Below are positions 51,938-60,918 of a stretch of DNA of 64,000 nt, piece by piece (within the stretch, counting starts at the first letter, position 1; each line of letters starts with the position of its first letter). Below the pieces are notes generated by a model. It searched no databases. It was not told the origin of the DNA and was given only the letters and a program-made list of their open reading frames with translations. The stretch is from the NCBI RefSeq assembly GCF_003852495.1, contig NZ_QAJI01000004.1, forward strand, positions 269,718 to 333,717. Direction: 5' to 3'. This DNA comes from Taibaiella sp. KBW10 (GTDB lineage Bacteria > Bacteroidota > Bacteroidia > Chitinophagales > Chitinophagaceae). The translations under genes were made by a program, and so were the position numbers.

Positions 51938-52912
51938 GTGCAAAAATTCACCTGCGTACAAGACATTGCAGATAGCGGACAGGACTTATCTCTGGCCATA
52001 AACCAATTGATTCAGGAAGCATCGGCTTTTAAGAAGACACCTTTTGCCCAACAGACTTTGGGTCTGCAAAAACGTATCGGGTTAATCTTTTTAAATCCCA
52101 GCTTACGCACGCGTTTAAGTACGCAGGTAGCGGCAGAGCAATTAGGATTGCAGGCGATGGTTTTTAATATAGGTAGCGAAGGCTGGACCTGGGAATTTGA
52201 AGACGGTGTGGTGATGAAAGGCAATACTGCAGAACATATTAAAGATGCCGTTCCAGTATTGAGCAGCTATTTTGATGTATTGGCGATCCGTACCTTTCCC
52301 GGTTTAAAAGACCGCCAATTAGATTATTGCGAATTTTATCTAAACCAATTTATTAAGTACAGTACCGTACCGGTGATCAGTTTAGAGAGTGCCACATTAC
52401 ATCCCTTACAATCGCTGACAGACCTTATGACCATTAGCGAATTCGGGCTTAAACGACCTAAGATTGTTTTGTCCTGGGCACCACATGTAAAAGTCCTGCC
52501 ACAATGTGTTGCCAATAGCTTCGCCCAATGGGTGACTGCATGGGATCAGGCCGATTTTATCATTACGCATCCCGAAGGTATGGAACTTGAAGAAACCTAT
52601 ACACGTGGAGCAAGCATAATCCATGACCAAAAAGAAGCCCTGGCAGAAGCAGATTTTGTATATGTCAAAAACTGGAGCAGTTATCGTGATTATGGACAAG
52701 CAATGAATGGAAAAGAAGATTGGCTATTACAGCCGGAGGATTTGTCCCGGACCAATGCTGCCAAAATAATGCACTGTCTGCCCGTAAGGAGGAATGTAGA
52801 ACTGAGTGATGCCTTGCTGGACAGTAAGCAAAGTATTGTTACCCAACAGGCCGCCAATAGGGTATGGGCTGCACAAGCCGTACTGGCACAAATATTAAAT
52901 ACCAATGGATAA
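51938..52912 (+). CDS. argF': N-acylornithine carbamoyltransferase
   Basis: A 324-residue transcarbamylase of the Bacteroidota branch that uses N-acylated ornithine. NPSLRTRLS is the carbamoyl-phosphate motif, HPLQSLTDLMT the HPxQ loop, and MHCLPVRRN the C-terminal HCLP motif. At the position that decides between acetyl (Glu in Xanthomonas) and succinyl (Pro in Bacteroides) the sequence has Ala98 (NTAEH). The start is GTG. It overlaps argB by 8 bases. Confidence 0.92.
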   Translation: MQKFTCVQDIADSGQDLSLAINQLIQEASAFKKTPFAQQTLGLQKRIGLIFLNPSLRTRLSTQVAAEQLGLQAMVFNIGSEGWTWEFEDGVVMKGNTAEHIKDAVPVLSSYFDVLAIRTFPGLKDRQLDYCEFYLNQFIKYSTVPVISLESATLHPLQSLTDLMTISEFGLKRPKIVLSWAPHVKVLPQCVANSFAQWVTAWDQADFIITHPEGMELEETYTRGASIIHDQKEALAEADFVYVKNWSSYRDYGQAMNGKEDWLLQPEDLSRTNAAKIMHCLPVRRNVELSDALLDSKQSIVTQQAANRVWAAQAVLAQILNTNG

Positions 52913-53687
52913 AATCACTATTATAAAAATCGGGGGCAATATCATTGATGAGGAAACGCAACTGGCCTCTTTCCTAAAGCAATTTGCACAGATAGCCGGG
53001 AAGAAAATCTTGGTACATGGGGGCGGTAAACTGGCGACCCGAATGGCAGACCGTCTGGGTATCCCACAGGAAATGGTCGAAGGCAGACGCCTTACCGATG
53101 CTGCTACTTTACAGATTGTCACTATGGTTTATGCCGGTTATATCAATAAAAATATTGTAGCCCTTCTACAACAATACCCATGCAATGTGCTGGGAATTTG
53201 CGGCGCCGATGCCAATATTATAAAAGCACATAAAAGAACATCTTTTGAAGTAGATTATGGTTTTGCCGGCGATATTGATACGGTTAATGTAACCATGCTG
53301 GTTCAATTGTTGCAAACTACGGAAGCTTTGGTGATCGCGCCGATTACACATGATGGGCAAGGGCAATTGCTCAATACCAATGCCGATACGATTGCACAAG
53401 AACTGGCTAAAGCTTTAAGTTCCGTTTATGCAACTGAACTGGTGTACTGCTTTGAAAAACCGGGTGTGCTGTCGGATGTAAACGACGAAACCTCGGTGAT
53501 TCGGGTATTGCAACCGGCACCTTATGCACAACTAAAAGCCAAGCGAAAGATCTTTGAAGGCATGATCCCAAAACTCGATAATGCTTTTTCAGCCGTGCAG
53601 GCGGGTGTACAAGCAGTACATATCGGTAATGCTACCGCGCTCGACGCATTGATAAAAGGCCAGTGTGGCACCAAAATTATGTTATGA
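52905..53687 (+). CDS. argB: Acetylglutamate kinase
   Basis: A 260-residue amino-acid kinase that phosphorylates N-acylglutamate. IIKIGGNIIDEE is the lysine-glycine loop, LVHGGGKLATRMADRLGI follows, and NTNADTIAQELAKAL binds nucleotide. It lacks a long N-terminal helix, so arginine feedback of the usual hexameric type is unlikely. It overlaps both neighbours (argF' by 8 bases, the M20 gene by 4). Confidence 0.94.
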   Translation: MDKITIIKIGGNIIDEETQLASFLKQFAQIAGKKILVHGGGKLATRMADRLGIPQEMVEGRRLTDAATLQIVTMVYAGYINKNIVALLQQYPCNVLGICGADANIIKAHKRTSFEVDYGFAGDIDTVNVTMLVQLLQTTEALVIAPITHDGQGQLLNTNADTIAQELAKALSSVYATELVYCFEKPGVLSDVNDETSVIRVLQPAPYAQLKAKRKIFEGMIPKLDNAFSAVQAGVQAVHIGNATALDALIKGQCGTKIML

Positions 53688-54790
53688 CACCCTCCCCGGA
53701 ACTATTACAGCAAGATGCCATCGAGCTGCTGAAAGCATTGATCAAAATACCTTCTTTGAGTAAAGAAGAGGAACATACTGCCGACCTTATAGCCGGGTTC
53801 TTACAAGCACGTGGTATCGAAATTATCCGCATCGGTCATAATATATGCGCCCGTAATCTGCATTTTGATCTGCAAAAGCCGGTAATCCTACTCAATTCGC
53901 ATCATGATACGGTAAAAGCCAACAATGGATATACCCTGGATCCTTATGATCCTATAGAAGAAGGTACGCAATTGTTTGGCCTGGGCAGTAATGATGCCGG
54001 GGGGTGCCTGGTGGCCCTTATTGCAGCCTTTATCTTCTTTTATGATAAAACAGACCTTTCCTGTAACCTGGTGTTGGCCGCAACGGCAGAAGAAGAAATC
54101 AGCGGTAGCGGTGGCATCACTTCTTTATGGACAAATGAGGTATTTAATGCTTATACCGGATTTTTAGAGCATAAAGTGCATTGGTCTGCGATTGTCGGGG
54201 AACCCACACAATTACAAATGGCAGTGGTAGAACGCGGATTGCTGGTGGTTGATGTACGGGCGACGGGTAAAGCGGGGCATGCAGCACGTAAGGAGGGTGA
54301 AAATGCGCTTTATAAGGCATTGGAAGATATTGATTGGCTACGGAATTATACCTTCGAAAAAGTAAGTGATTTCTTAGGCCCGGTGCAACTCTCGGTAACC
54401 TCGATAGAAACGCCGAATAAACAACATAATGTGGTCCCTGATACCTGCGATTTTGTGATTGATATCCGGGTAAACGAATGTTATGACATGGCATCGATCC
54501 TGCACATCCTGCAAGCACACCTGCACAGTAGGATCAAGGCCAGAAGTACCCGTTTACGTCCCAGCAGTATTGCGCTGAACCATCCTTTAGTCCTGGCGGG
54601 AACAGCAATGGGGCTAAATTGCTTTGGTTCTCCCACCACGAGTGACAAGGCTTTAATGCCTTTTCCCGCGGTGAAAATGGGTCCGGGTGATAGTGCACGC
54701 AGCCATACGGCAAACGAATTTATTTTTATACCCGAAATAGCAGAAGGTATAGCCACTTATATCCAATTATTAGCAAGAATAATCCTTTAA
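53684..54790 (+). CDS. argE: M20 family deacylase, probable ArgE
   Basis: A 368-residue dinuclear zinc hydrolase. LLNSHHDTVKAN has the first metal His and Asp, LGSNDAGGCLVAL the bridging Asp, and ATAEEEISGSGGI the Glu pair. The dimerisation domain follows. Operon position indicates removal of the N-acyl group from acylcitrulline. The ATG at 53684 overlaps the argB stop (ATGA); a GTG at 53663 is less likely. Confidence 0.92.
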   Translation: MTPSPELLQQDAIELLKALIKIPSLSKEEEHTADLIAGFLQARGIEIIRIGHNICARNLHFDLQKPVILLNSHHDTVKANNGYTLDPYDPIEEGTQLFGLGSNDAGGCLVALIAAFIFFYDKTDLSCNLVLAATAEEEISGSGGITSLWTNEVFNAYTGFLEHKVHWSAIVGEPTQLQMAVVERGLLVVDVRATGKAGHAARKEGENALYKALEDIDWLRNYTFEKVSDFLGPVQLSVTSIETPNKQHNVVPDTCDFVIDIRVNECYDMASILHILQAHLHSRIKARSTRLRPSSIALNHPLVLAGTAMGLNCFGSPTTSDKALMPFPAVKMGPGDSARSHTANEFIFIPEIAEGIATYIQLLARIIL

Positions 54791-54794
54791 TCGT

Positions 54795-56093
54795 ATGAAA
54801 AAACTTTGGCAGAAAGAACATAGTTCCGTTTCGGAAATAGTGGAAACGTTCACAGTCGGGAAAGACAAAATGTTTGACCTATTATTGGCTGCTTATGATG
54901 TACAGGGCTCTGCAGCACATGTACGCATGTTGGGCGAAAACGGATTGATGCCTCCGGAAGATGCCGATCAGGCCATTCTGGGACTGAATGCGATTGCTGC
55001 CGAAATTGAAGCAGGCAATTTTCTGATTGAAGATGGGGTAGAGGATGTGCATTCACAAGTAGAACTGCTGCTCACAAGGCAACTAGGGGATATTGGCAAG
55101 ATGATTCATAGTGGCCGCAGCCGTAATGATCAGGTAGCGGTAGACATTAAGCTGTTTCTTCGAGCGGCCTGTATAGAACTTAAGGAAGCCACAAAAAGCT
55201 TGTTCGACGACTTGATTACCAAAAGTAATCTTCATCAGGCAGATTTGATACCCGGGTATACGCATTTGCAAATAGCCATGCCTTCTTCTGTGGGTTTGTG
55301 GCTTGGTGCTTATGCAGAAAGCCTGGTCGATGATCTGGCACTATTGGCCACTGCCTATAAACTGTGTAATAAGAATCCTTTGGGAAGCGGCGCCGGTTAT
55401 GGTTCTTCTTTTCCTTTAAACAGAAAACGCACTACTGAATTATTGGGTTTTGAAACCCTGCACTGGAACAGTATTTATGCGCAAATGAGCCGGGGAAAAA
55501 CAGAAAAAACGGTAGCCATTGCCATAGGCGGTATTGCCGCAACCTTAAGTAAACTGGCATTGGACTGTTGTTTATACCTGAATCAGGACTTTGGCTTTAT
55601 CTCCTTTCCGGAGGCATTGACGACGGGCAGCAGTATTATGCCCCATAAAAAGAATCCGGATGTACTGGAGTTGATCCGAGGCAAATGCAACCGTATTCAG
55701 GCGATACCTAATGAATTGACTTTGCTGATCAATAATCTGCCCAGTGGCTACCACAGAGAGTTGCAGCTCACTAAAGAAATATTGTTTCCTGCCCTTACAG
55801 AACTGGGAAGTTGTCTGCAAATGATGCGATTGATGCTGCAAGAGATAAAAGTAACTAAAGATATCCTGAAGGCTGATAAGTACCAATACCTGTTTAGTGT
55901 AGAGGCCGTAAATGAATTGGTATTGACAGGGGTACCCTTCAGAGCGGCCTATCAGCAAGTGGGGAAAGCCATTGAGGCCGGTACCTTTTCGGCGGGTGAA
56001 AAAAGAGTCCATACCCATGAGGGCAGTATTGATCATTTATGTAATGAAGAAATAATAAAAGAAATGGAGCAGGTATTAGCATTGTTTCCCTAA
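54795..56093 (+). CDS. argH: Argininosuccinate lyase
   Basis: A 432-residue fumarase-superfamily enzyme releasing arginine and fumarate. EDVHSQVELLL, IHSGRSRNDQVAVD, TLHQADLIPGYTHLQIA-type motifs and the signature loop GSSIMPHKKNPDVLEL are present. Full length. It is the last gene of the operon, with an unusual hairpin after it. Confidence 0.95.
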   Translation: MKKLWQKEHSSVSEIVETFTVGKDKMFDLLLAAYDVQGSAAHVRMLGENGLMPPEDADQAILGLNAIAAEIEAGNFLIEDGVEDVHSQVELLLTRQLGDIGKMIHSGRSRNDQVAVDIKLFLRAACIELKEATKSLFDDLITKSNLHQADLIPGYTHLQIAMPSSVGLWLGAYAESLVDDLALLATAYKLCNKNPLGSGAGYGSSFPLNRKRTTELLGFETLHWNSIYAQMSRGKTEKTVAIAIGGIAATLSKLALDCCLYLNQDFGFISFPEALTTGSSIMPHKKNPDVLELIRGKCNRIQAIPNELTLLINNLPSGYHRELQLTKEILFPALTELGSCLQMMRLMLQEIKVTKDILKADKYQYLFSVEAVNELVLTGVPFRAAYQQVGKAIEAGTFSAGEKRVHTHEGSIDHLCNEEIIKEMEQVLALFP

Positions 56094-56100
56094 CCATTTT

Positions 56101-56150
56101 ATACAATAGTAAAGGGGGTTCTGTAACAGAACCCCCCTTTACTATTGTAT
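56101..56150 (+). terminator. Very long hairpin after argH
   Basis: A 24-base arm (56101-56124) pairs with 56126-56150 with only one bulged C. The core is AAAGGGGGTTCTG against CAGAACCCCCCTTT. No T run follows, so the stem may act as an RNase III site or mRNA stabiliser as much as a terminator. Confidence 0.65.
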
Positions 56151-56219
56151 GATTATATTTTATCTGATGATCGTCATATGATAGGATAATATCTATTATC
56201 AACCACACTCATCAAATAA

Positions 56220-57461
56220 TTATTTTTTCGTTCTGGCTGCTTTGGCCATACCATTATTTCTTTTGGGCTGTGTCGACTGTCTTCTGTCCGGAGCGGCCGC
56301 TTTAGTGTCTTTTTTCTCCAATTGTTTCATCGGATAGTTATGGTTTTCTACTACCGGAATTTTCATACCGATAATTTTTTCAATGTCCTTGATATAAGCC
56401 ATCTCATCGATGTCACAAAAGGAAATAGCAATTCCTTCTGAACCTGCACGGCCACCTCTACCAATCCGGTGTACATAAGATTCCGGGATATTTGGAATTT
56501 CGTAGTTGATTACATATTTCAACAGGTCAATATCAATCCCTCTGGCGGCAAGGTCAGTTGCGACCAATACTTGAATCTCTTTTGATTTAAATCGCTCCAG
56601 AGCATTTTGCCTTGCATTTTGCGATTTATTACCGTGAATCGCCATGGCAGAAAGTTCTCTTTTATTCAAGATCTTCACCAGTTTATCCGCGCCATGTTTG
56701 GTTCGGGTAAATACCAGTACACTGTCTTTGATCTCATTGGCAATCAAATCGGATAACAATTGGTATTTGCTGGAACGGTCTACATAATACAAGCTTTGCT
56801 GAATAGTCTCTGCAGTTGTCGATTCCGGCGTTACCGATACTTTAACCGGTTTGCTCAGGATTGTATCTGCCAAAGCCTGTATCGCCTTAGGCATCGTTGC
56901 AGAGAAAAATAAGGATTGTCTTTTATGCGGCAGTAATTGAATGATCTTTTTTACATCATGAATGAAACCCATATCCAGCATACGATCTGCCTCATCTAAT
57001 ACAAATAACTCAATATCCTTAAGAGAAATAAGTTTTTGTCCGATCAGATCCAACAGTCTACCTGGGGTTGCGGTTAGGATATCTATGCCTTGTCTTATTT
57101 GTTGTACTTGTGCATGTTGGTTTACCCCACCGAAGATAACGGCATGTTTCAGGTGTAAAAATTCACCATATTCCGAAAAGCTCTCATCAATCTGGATCGC
57201 CAATTCGCGGGTAGGGGTTACAATAAGTGCTTTGATATTGGGTCTCTGTTTTGCAGGCCCTTTGGCATCTAATAATTGTAAAATAGGAATTGCAAAGGCA
57301 GCAGTTTTTCCGGTACCGGTTTGTGCACAGCCCAGTAAATCCTGTTGCTTCAATATATGAGGAATGGCTTGTTCTTGTATAGGGGTAGGATTTTGATATC
57401 CCAGCTTGTCTAAAGCTAATAAAATTGGTTTAATTAATGCTAAATCTTGAAATGTTGTCAT
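56220..57461 (-). CDS. rhlE: DEAD-box RNA helicase, RhlE-like
   Basis: A 413-residue helicase. The Q motif is TPIQEQAIP, Walker A AQTGTGKT (Ala46-Thr53), then PTRELAIQ, TPGRLLD, VLDEADRMLDMGF, SAT, and the second domain VLVATDLAARGIDI and HRIGRGGRAG. The C-terminal ~40 residues are basic. RhlE-like proteins remodel ribosomal or mRNA structures, often in cold. It is monocistronic. Confidence 0.93.
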   Translation of the reverse strand: MTTFQDLALIKPILLALDKLGYQNPTPIQEQAIPHILKQQDLLGCAQTGTGKTAAFAIPILQLLDAKGPAKQRPNIKALIVTPTRELAIQIDESFSEYGEFLHLKHAVIFGGVNQHAQVQQIRQGIDILTATPGRLLDLIGQKLISLKDIELFVLDEADRMLDMGFIHDVKKIIQLLPHKRQSLFFSATMPKAIQALADTILSKPVKVSVTPESTTAETIQQSLYYVDRSSKYQLLSDLIANEIKDSVLVFTRTKHGADKLVKILNKRELSAMAIHGNKSQNARQNALERFKSKEIQVLVATDLAARGIDIDLLKYVINYEIPNIPESYVHRIGRGGRAGSEGIAISFCDIDEMAYIKDIEKIIGMKIPVVENHNYPMKQLEKKDTKAAAPDRRQSTQPKRNNGMAKAARTKK

Positions 57462-57521
57462 TTATAAAAGTGTTAGCGCACCATTTGAGTTGCGCTTATT
57501 CTGTGCAAAGGTGCGTTATTA

Positions 57522-57629
57522 TTATCGAATAATTGTTTTTTGTCCGTATCCCTTATGTATTTTGTGTTTGGTTTTGCCTGAAGTACTGTGAAAATAAATA
57601 CCGGTCAGTCCTAAAACGATGCCCGCCAT
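57522..57629 (-). CDS. Possible 35-residue peptide upstream of rhlE
   Basis: ATG at 57629 opens a 35-codon frame with a hydrophobic start (MAGIVLGLTGIYF) and a basic tail, ending at 57522. It has coding-like character but no recognised family. It could be a leader peptide of rhlE, which starts 60 bases further on. Confidence 0.25.
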   Translation of the reverse strand: MAGIVLGLTGIYFHSTSGKTKHKIHKGYGQKTIIR

Positions 57630-57724
57630 CGCACAGTTGTTGCAAAAAAGAAGGCGGCAAACATACCTGGCGTTAAGGGGAAAATTGAAATTTTATGCGC
57701 ATGTTTATGTCCAGGGCCATAATT

Positions 57725-58177
57725 TTACTTCAGGATCATCAATTCCCTAGTATGGGCCAGAAAACCATATTTTTGGTATAATGTCCGTGCAGGTGCATTA
57801 TGGGGCTCTATTTCCAGGTAGATGATTTTCAGATCCAATGCTTTTTGTTGTGTCTTAATAAAGGCAACACTTGCACCACCGGCGCCTTTACCTCTTGCTT
57901 TATCGGATATATACAATTCGTCTAAAAAGGCGATTCGTCCGCCATATTCGAAACTCCAGACAAACGTAAGGATTGTATAACCGATCGCTTCGGCATTGTC
58001 CATAATCAGCCATGCTTTTCCCAACGTTTCTTCCTGAAGAAATGTATGTAACATTTGCTGTGTGCGTACCGGATCAATGGGATACTGATCTATAGCATAA
58101 AAGGCTTCCATCATGGGGATCATGGTGGCTATCGTTTCTTCCCCAAGCGGGCAAAACCGGATCGTGGTGTTACTCAT
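57725..58177 (-). CDS. GNAT family N-acetyltransferase
   Basis: A 150-residue acetyltransferase. FLDELYISDKARGKGAGGASVAFI contains the RGxGxG-like acetyl-CoA loop, and LEIEPHNAPARTLYQKYGF is the C-terminal family motif. The substrate is unknown. It overlaps the MFS gene by 4 bases (ATGA), so the two are co-translated; modification plus export of a compound would be consistent, but this is inference. Confidence 0.88.
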   Translation of the reverse strand: MSNTTIRFCPLGEETIATMIPMMEAFYAIDQYPIDPVRTQQMLHTFLQEETLGKAWLIMDNAEAIGYTILTFVWSFEYGGRIAFLDELYISDKARGKGAGGASVAFIKTQQKALDLKIIYLEIEPHNAPARTLYQKYGFLAHTRELMILK

Positions 58178-59421
58178 ACGTTTGATTGTTTAGCCTTCTT
58201 CCCTTTACGATCTAATAAATAATTGATACTGAAATGAAAACCGATGCTGGTGAGCACCAATAAAATCCCGGTGCCAATCCAAAGCTGATCAAAACCGAAG
58301 ACTGTTGCAATTTTGGAACCGAGTAAAGGGGAAATGATAAATGCAAGGGCCACGGAAATACCATTCATACCCATATAGCTCCCTTTATTATGTTTTCCTG
58401 CCCTTACCGCGGTGATGGTAGACATAAAGGGCAAAATGAGGATTTCTCCCAGGCTCAGCAGTGTAATGGAAATAAATAGTACAATCAGGTGGTGGTCTAA
58501 ACCAAGCATACTATAGGAAATCGCGCATAATAGCGTACCGATCACCATAGTTTGGGTAATGCTGAGTTTGTGTTCAGCAATGTGTACCAAAAGCATTTCA
58601 AAAAGCACTACGACAATACCACTGTATCCGAGTAATACCCCGATTTCCTGTCTGCTTAAGCCCGCCGTATCTTTATAGAACAGGGGCAGGGTGCTCAGTA
58701 ATTGAAAAAAACAAACAGAAAAGACGGTACACAAGATACAGAACAGTATAAACCGGCCATCAGTATAGGGAGAACGCTCTTTTTTCCGGACAACAGGCAC
58801 TTCCTTGACGGCTGCTTTCTGTACTTTGAACTGAAGATGTCTTTTTCGGAAAAAGTATACATAGGCAATACCGGCTACCAATGCGGCAATCGCATTGGAG
58901 ATAAACAGAAAGTTATAAGAAATAGCAGACAGTAAGCCGCCAAGCGCCGGGCCGATAGAGAAGCCCAGGTTTACCGCCATTCGATTCAGGGAAAATGCCC
59001 TGGTAATATTCTCGGGCTGTGCATACTTGGTAATAGCGACAGAGTTGGCCGGTCTAAAGATCTCGCTGGTTACGCTTTGTACAAAAACCATAGCCGCCAG
59101 GCTTATGGGCGTGGTAAACAGGGGCAGTAAACAAAACATCGGAACACTAGCGAACAGACTGAATGCCTGTATCCTAAACTCACCTATCTTATCTGTAATA
59201 TAGCCACCCAACCAGGAACCGACCACGGCACCTACACCGAAAAAACTTAAGACCATTCCTGAGTCTGCTATGCTGAATTTCAAGTGGTCGACCATGTATA
59301 CGCCCAAAAAAGGCAGTACCATGGAGCCGGCCCGGTTCAGGAGCATAACAGCAGAAAGCATCCATGATTCGATAGATAGTCCTTTAAAAGAGTCGGTATA
59401 TATTCTGAATATTCGTTGCAC
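58174..59421 (-). CDS. Major facilitator superfamily transporter
   Basis: A 415-residue transporter with about 12 membrane segments. The N-terminus YTDSFKGLSIESWMLSAVMLLNRAGSM fits the MFS branch of drug-efflux-like carriers, and GVGAVVGSWLGGYITDKIGEFR is motif A between segments 2 and 3. The start is uncertain: I prefer GTG at 59421; TTG at 59442 would add seven residues. Paired with the GNAT gene by overlap. Confidence 0.88.
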   Translation of the reverse strand: MQRIFRIYTDSFKGLSIESWMLSAVMLLNRAGSMVLPFLGVYMVDHLKFSIADSGMVLSFFGVGAVVGSWLGGYITDKIGEFRIQAFSLFASVPMFCLLPLFTTPISLAAMVFVQSVTSEIFRPANSVAITKYAQPENITRAFSLNRMAVNLGFSIGPALGGLLSAISYNFLFISNAIAALVAGIAYVYFFRKRHLQFKVQKAAVKEVPVVRKKERSPYTDGRFILFCILCTVFSVCFFQLLSTLPLFYKDTAGLSRQEIGVLLGYSGIVVVLFEMLLVHIAEHKLSITQTMVIGTLLCAISYSMLGLDHHLIVLFISITLLSLGEILILPFMSTITAVRAGKHNKGSYMGMNGISVALAFIISPLLGSKIATVFGFDQLWIGTGILLVLTSIGFHFSINYLLDRKGKKAKQSNV

Positions 59422-59542
59422 GGGTAGGTGGGAAAAGGGCAAATGTACGTTTTATCTCTAAGGGCTGATTCTTCTTAAGAAAAGTTTAATCTATTGATTA
59501 TTAGTTATTCTTGAAAAAGAATCGGCTTGGTTTCTGAAAAAA

Positions 59543-59576
59543 TAAAAAGGCTCCTCTGTAGAGAGAAGCCTTTTTA
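59543..59576 (-). terminator. Terminator of the DUF1573 operon
   Basis: AAAAAGGCT pairs with AGCCTTTTT, with an additional inner CTCT/AGAG pairing. On the minus strand a T run follows. It is 23 bases past the stop. Confidence 0.75.
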
Positions 59577-59598
59577 TGATCCTGCGGAGCAGGTCTTA

Positions 59599-59982
59599 CT
59601 ATTTTACAACATTACCCGTAATTTTTAATTCTACAGGGGTTCTGCTTGCATTAGATTTAATGTAAATAGATTTGTTAATAGGGCCAACTCGGTTAGCGGT
59701 ATTATACTTAACCGTGATTTTTCCTGTTTTTCCAGGTAAGATTGGTGCTTTAGGCCAATCTGGCGTCGTACATCCACAAGATGACTCTGCTGTCTGTATT
59801 AATATTGGCTGATCTCCGGTATTGGTAAACTCAAAAACATGAATAGCATCCGGTCCCTCTTTTACGGTTCCAAAATCAAAAGAATTATTTGATTCTTTGA
59901 AGCGGAAAGATGGTCCTGCCTGTGCAAAAGTTACAATAGAGAAGGTAAGCGCTAATATTAGTGAAGATAATGTCTTTTTCAT
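59599..59982 (-). CDS. DUF1573 domain protein (second of tandem pair)
   Basis: A 127-residue exported protein with a signal peptide ending at FAQA (~20). The DUF1573 core has FDFGTVKEGPDAIHVFEFTNTG, SSCGCTTPDWPKAPILPGKTG and NTANRVGPINKSIYIKSN. This Ig-like domain is common in Bacteroidota and has no set function. It is a paralogue of the upstream gene, 36 bases away. Confidence 0.9.
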   Translation of the reverse strand: MKKTLSSLILALTFSIVTFAQAGPSFRFKESNNSFDFGTVKEGPDAIHVFEFTNTGDQPILIQTAESSCGCTTPDWPKAPILPGKTGKITVKYNTANRVGPINKSIYIKSNASRTPVELKITGNVVK

Positions 59983-60018
59983 TTTAAAAAATCATTTTAT
60001 ACTTAACTAAAAATAGCC

Positions 60019-60489
60019 TTAATTAGCTTTCATTACTGATTTTACCTCAGGTGCAGAAGTAGCTGGTTTTGGCGTTACATTACCTGTGATCTGGATTACT
60101 TTAGTACCCATGTTAGACGTAACCGTAACATTTTTATTAATTGGACCTGGACGACCCGGAGTAGAATAAGCTACTTTAATAATTCCTTTTTTACCTGGCT
60201 TTACCGGCTCTTTAGACCAAGACGGGCTTGTACAACCACAAGAAGCAGTTACCGATTGCAGAATGATAGGCTCTTTTCCTTTGTTCACAAACTCAAAATC
60301 AAACTCGGCTTTATCACCTTCTTTTACGGTACCAAAATCATGAACTTCGTGCTTGAACTTCATTACGTCAGCAGGGTTAGCAGCAACTGCAGCTTCTTCT
60401 TTCGCTTTCAGCGATTTTCTGTTTTCTTGAGCAAATGCAGCAGTACCCATAAGCAATAATACTGCTAAAGACATTAATGGTTTTTTCAT
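60019..60489 (-). CDS. DUF1573 domain protein (first of tandem pair)
   Basis: A 156-residue exported protein with a signal peptide ending at AFAQ (~21). The core repeats the pattern of its neighbour (HDFGTVKEGDKAEFDFEFVNKG, ASCGCTSPSWSKEPVKPGKKG, STPGRPGPINKNVTVTSN), with an extra ~30-residue segment before it and a short tail after it. CAAAGTTA at 60533-60540 (TAACTTTG on the minus strand) is a likely -7 element. Confidence 0.9.
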   Translation of the reverse strand: MKKPLMSLAVLLLMGTAAFAQENRKSLKAKEEAAVAANPADVMKFKHEVHDFGTVKEGDKAEFDFEFVNKGKEPIILQSVTASCGCTSPSWSKEPVKPGKKGIIKVAYSTPGRPGPINKNVTVTSNMGTKVIQITGNVTPKPATSAPEVKSVMKAN

Positions 60490-60629
60490 TTTTATTGAAA
60501 TTTTATTTAGTTTGTAAATGTATTTTTCATGACAAAGTTATAACTACTTAAGATACAAAAAAAGATTATATGGGTTAATTGCAGGTTAAAAACATCTGCA
60601 TAACGTATATAACGCTGTAAAGCCCAGTA

Positions 60630-60746
60630 TTAAATTTTGTTGGGGCAACTATATTTGCTTCTCTTAGATCCTCCACAACTTTGCAACAAAGTACCTGTAA
60701 AGAGTACCGCAAATACAATAACAATAATACGTGTGTATTTTTTCAT
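60630..60746 (-). CDS. 38-residue lipoprotein
   Basis: ATG at 60746 gives MKKYTRIIVIVFAVLF followed by a lipobox LQSC (Cys24) and a short tail GGSKRSKYSCPNKI. It has a good signal sequence, a positive N-terminus and a clear lipobox, plus a canonical promoter (60787-60818), so it is very likely a real gene although only 38 codons long. The mature part is 15 residues with a second Cys. I do not know its function. Confidence 0.75.
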   Translation of the reverse strand: MKKYTRIIVIVFAVLFTGTLLQSCGGSKRSKYSCPNKI

Positions 60747-60786
60747 TGAAAAAAAATTGAAATATTTAATATATGAGTTTATAAAA

Positions 60787-60818
60787 CAAAGTTATGTAAA
60801 AAATAATAACATTACAAT
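60787..60818 (-). promoter_or_regulatory. Promoter of the small lipoprotein gene
   Basis: On the minus strand ATTG (60818-60815), exactly 20 bases, then TAACTTTG (60794-60787). It leaves a leader of about 35 bases. The same layout occurs at 16824-16855. Confidence 0.75.
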
Positions 60819-60918
60819 AGAAAATTATGCTCAAAATCCTTCTAAAGAGTTAATAATCACCGTAAGGCATCTGATTTACTATAATATTAACACCGCTGCT
60901 AAATGAGCACAACTGTGC

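Noticed and set aside
60637-60906. Plus-strand frame of 89 codons
   Set aside because: It is antisense to the small lipoprotein and its promoter and is made mostly of AT-rich intergenic sequence.
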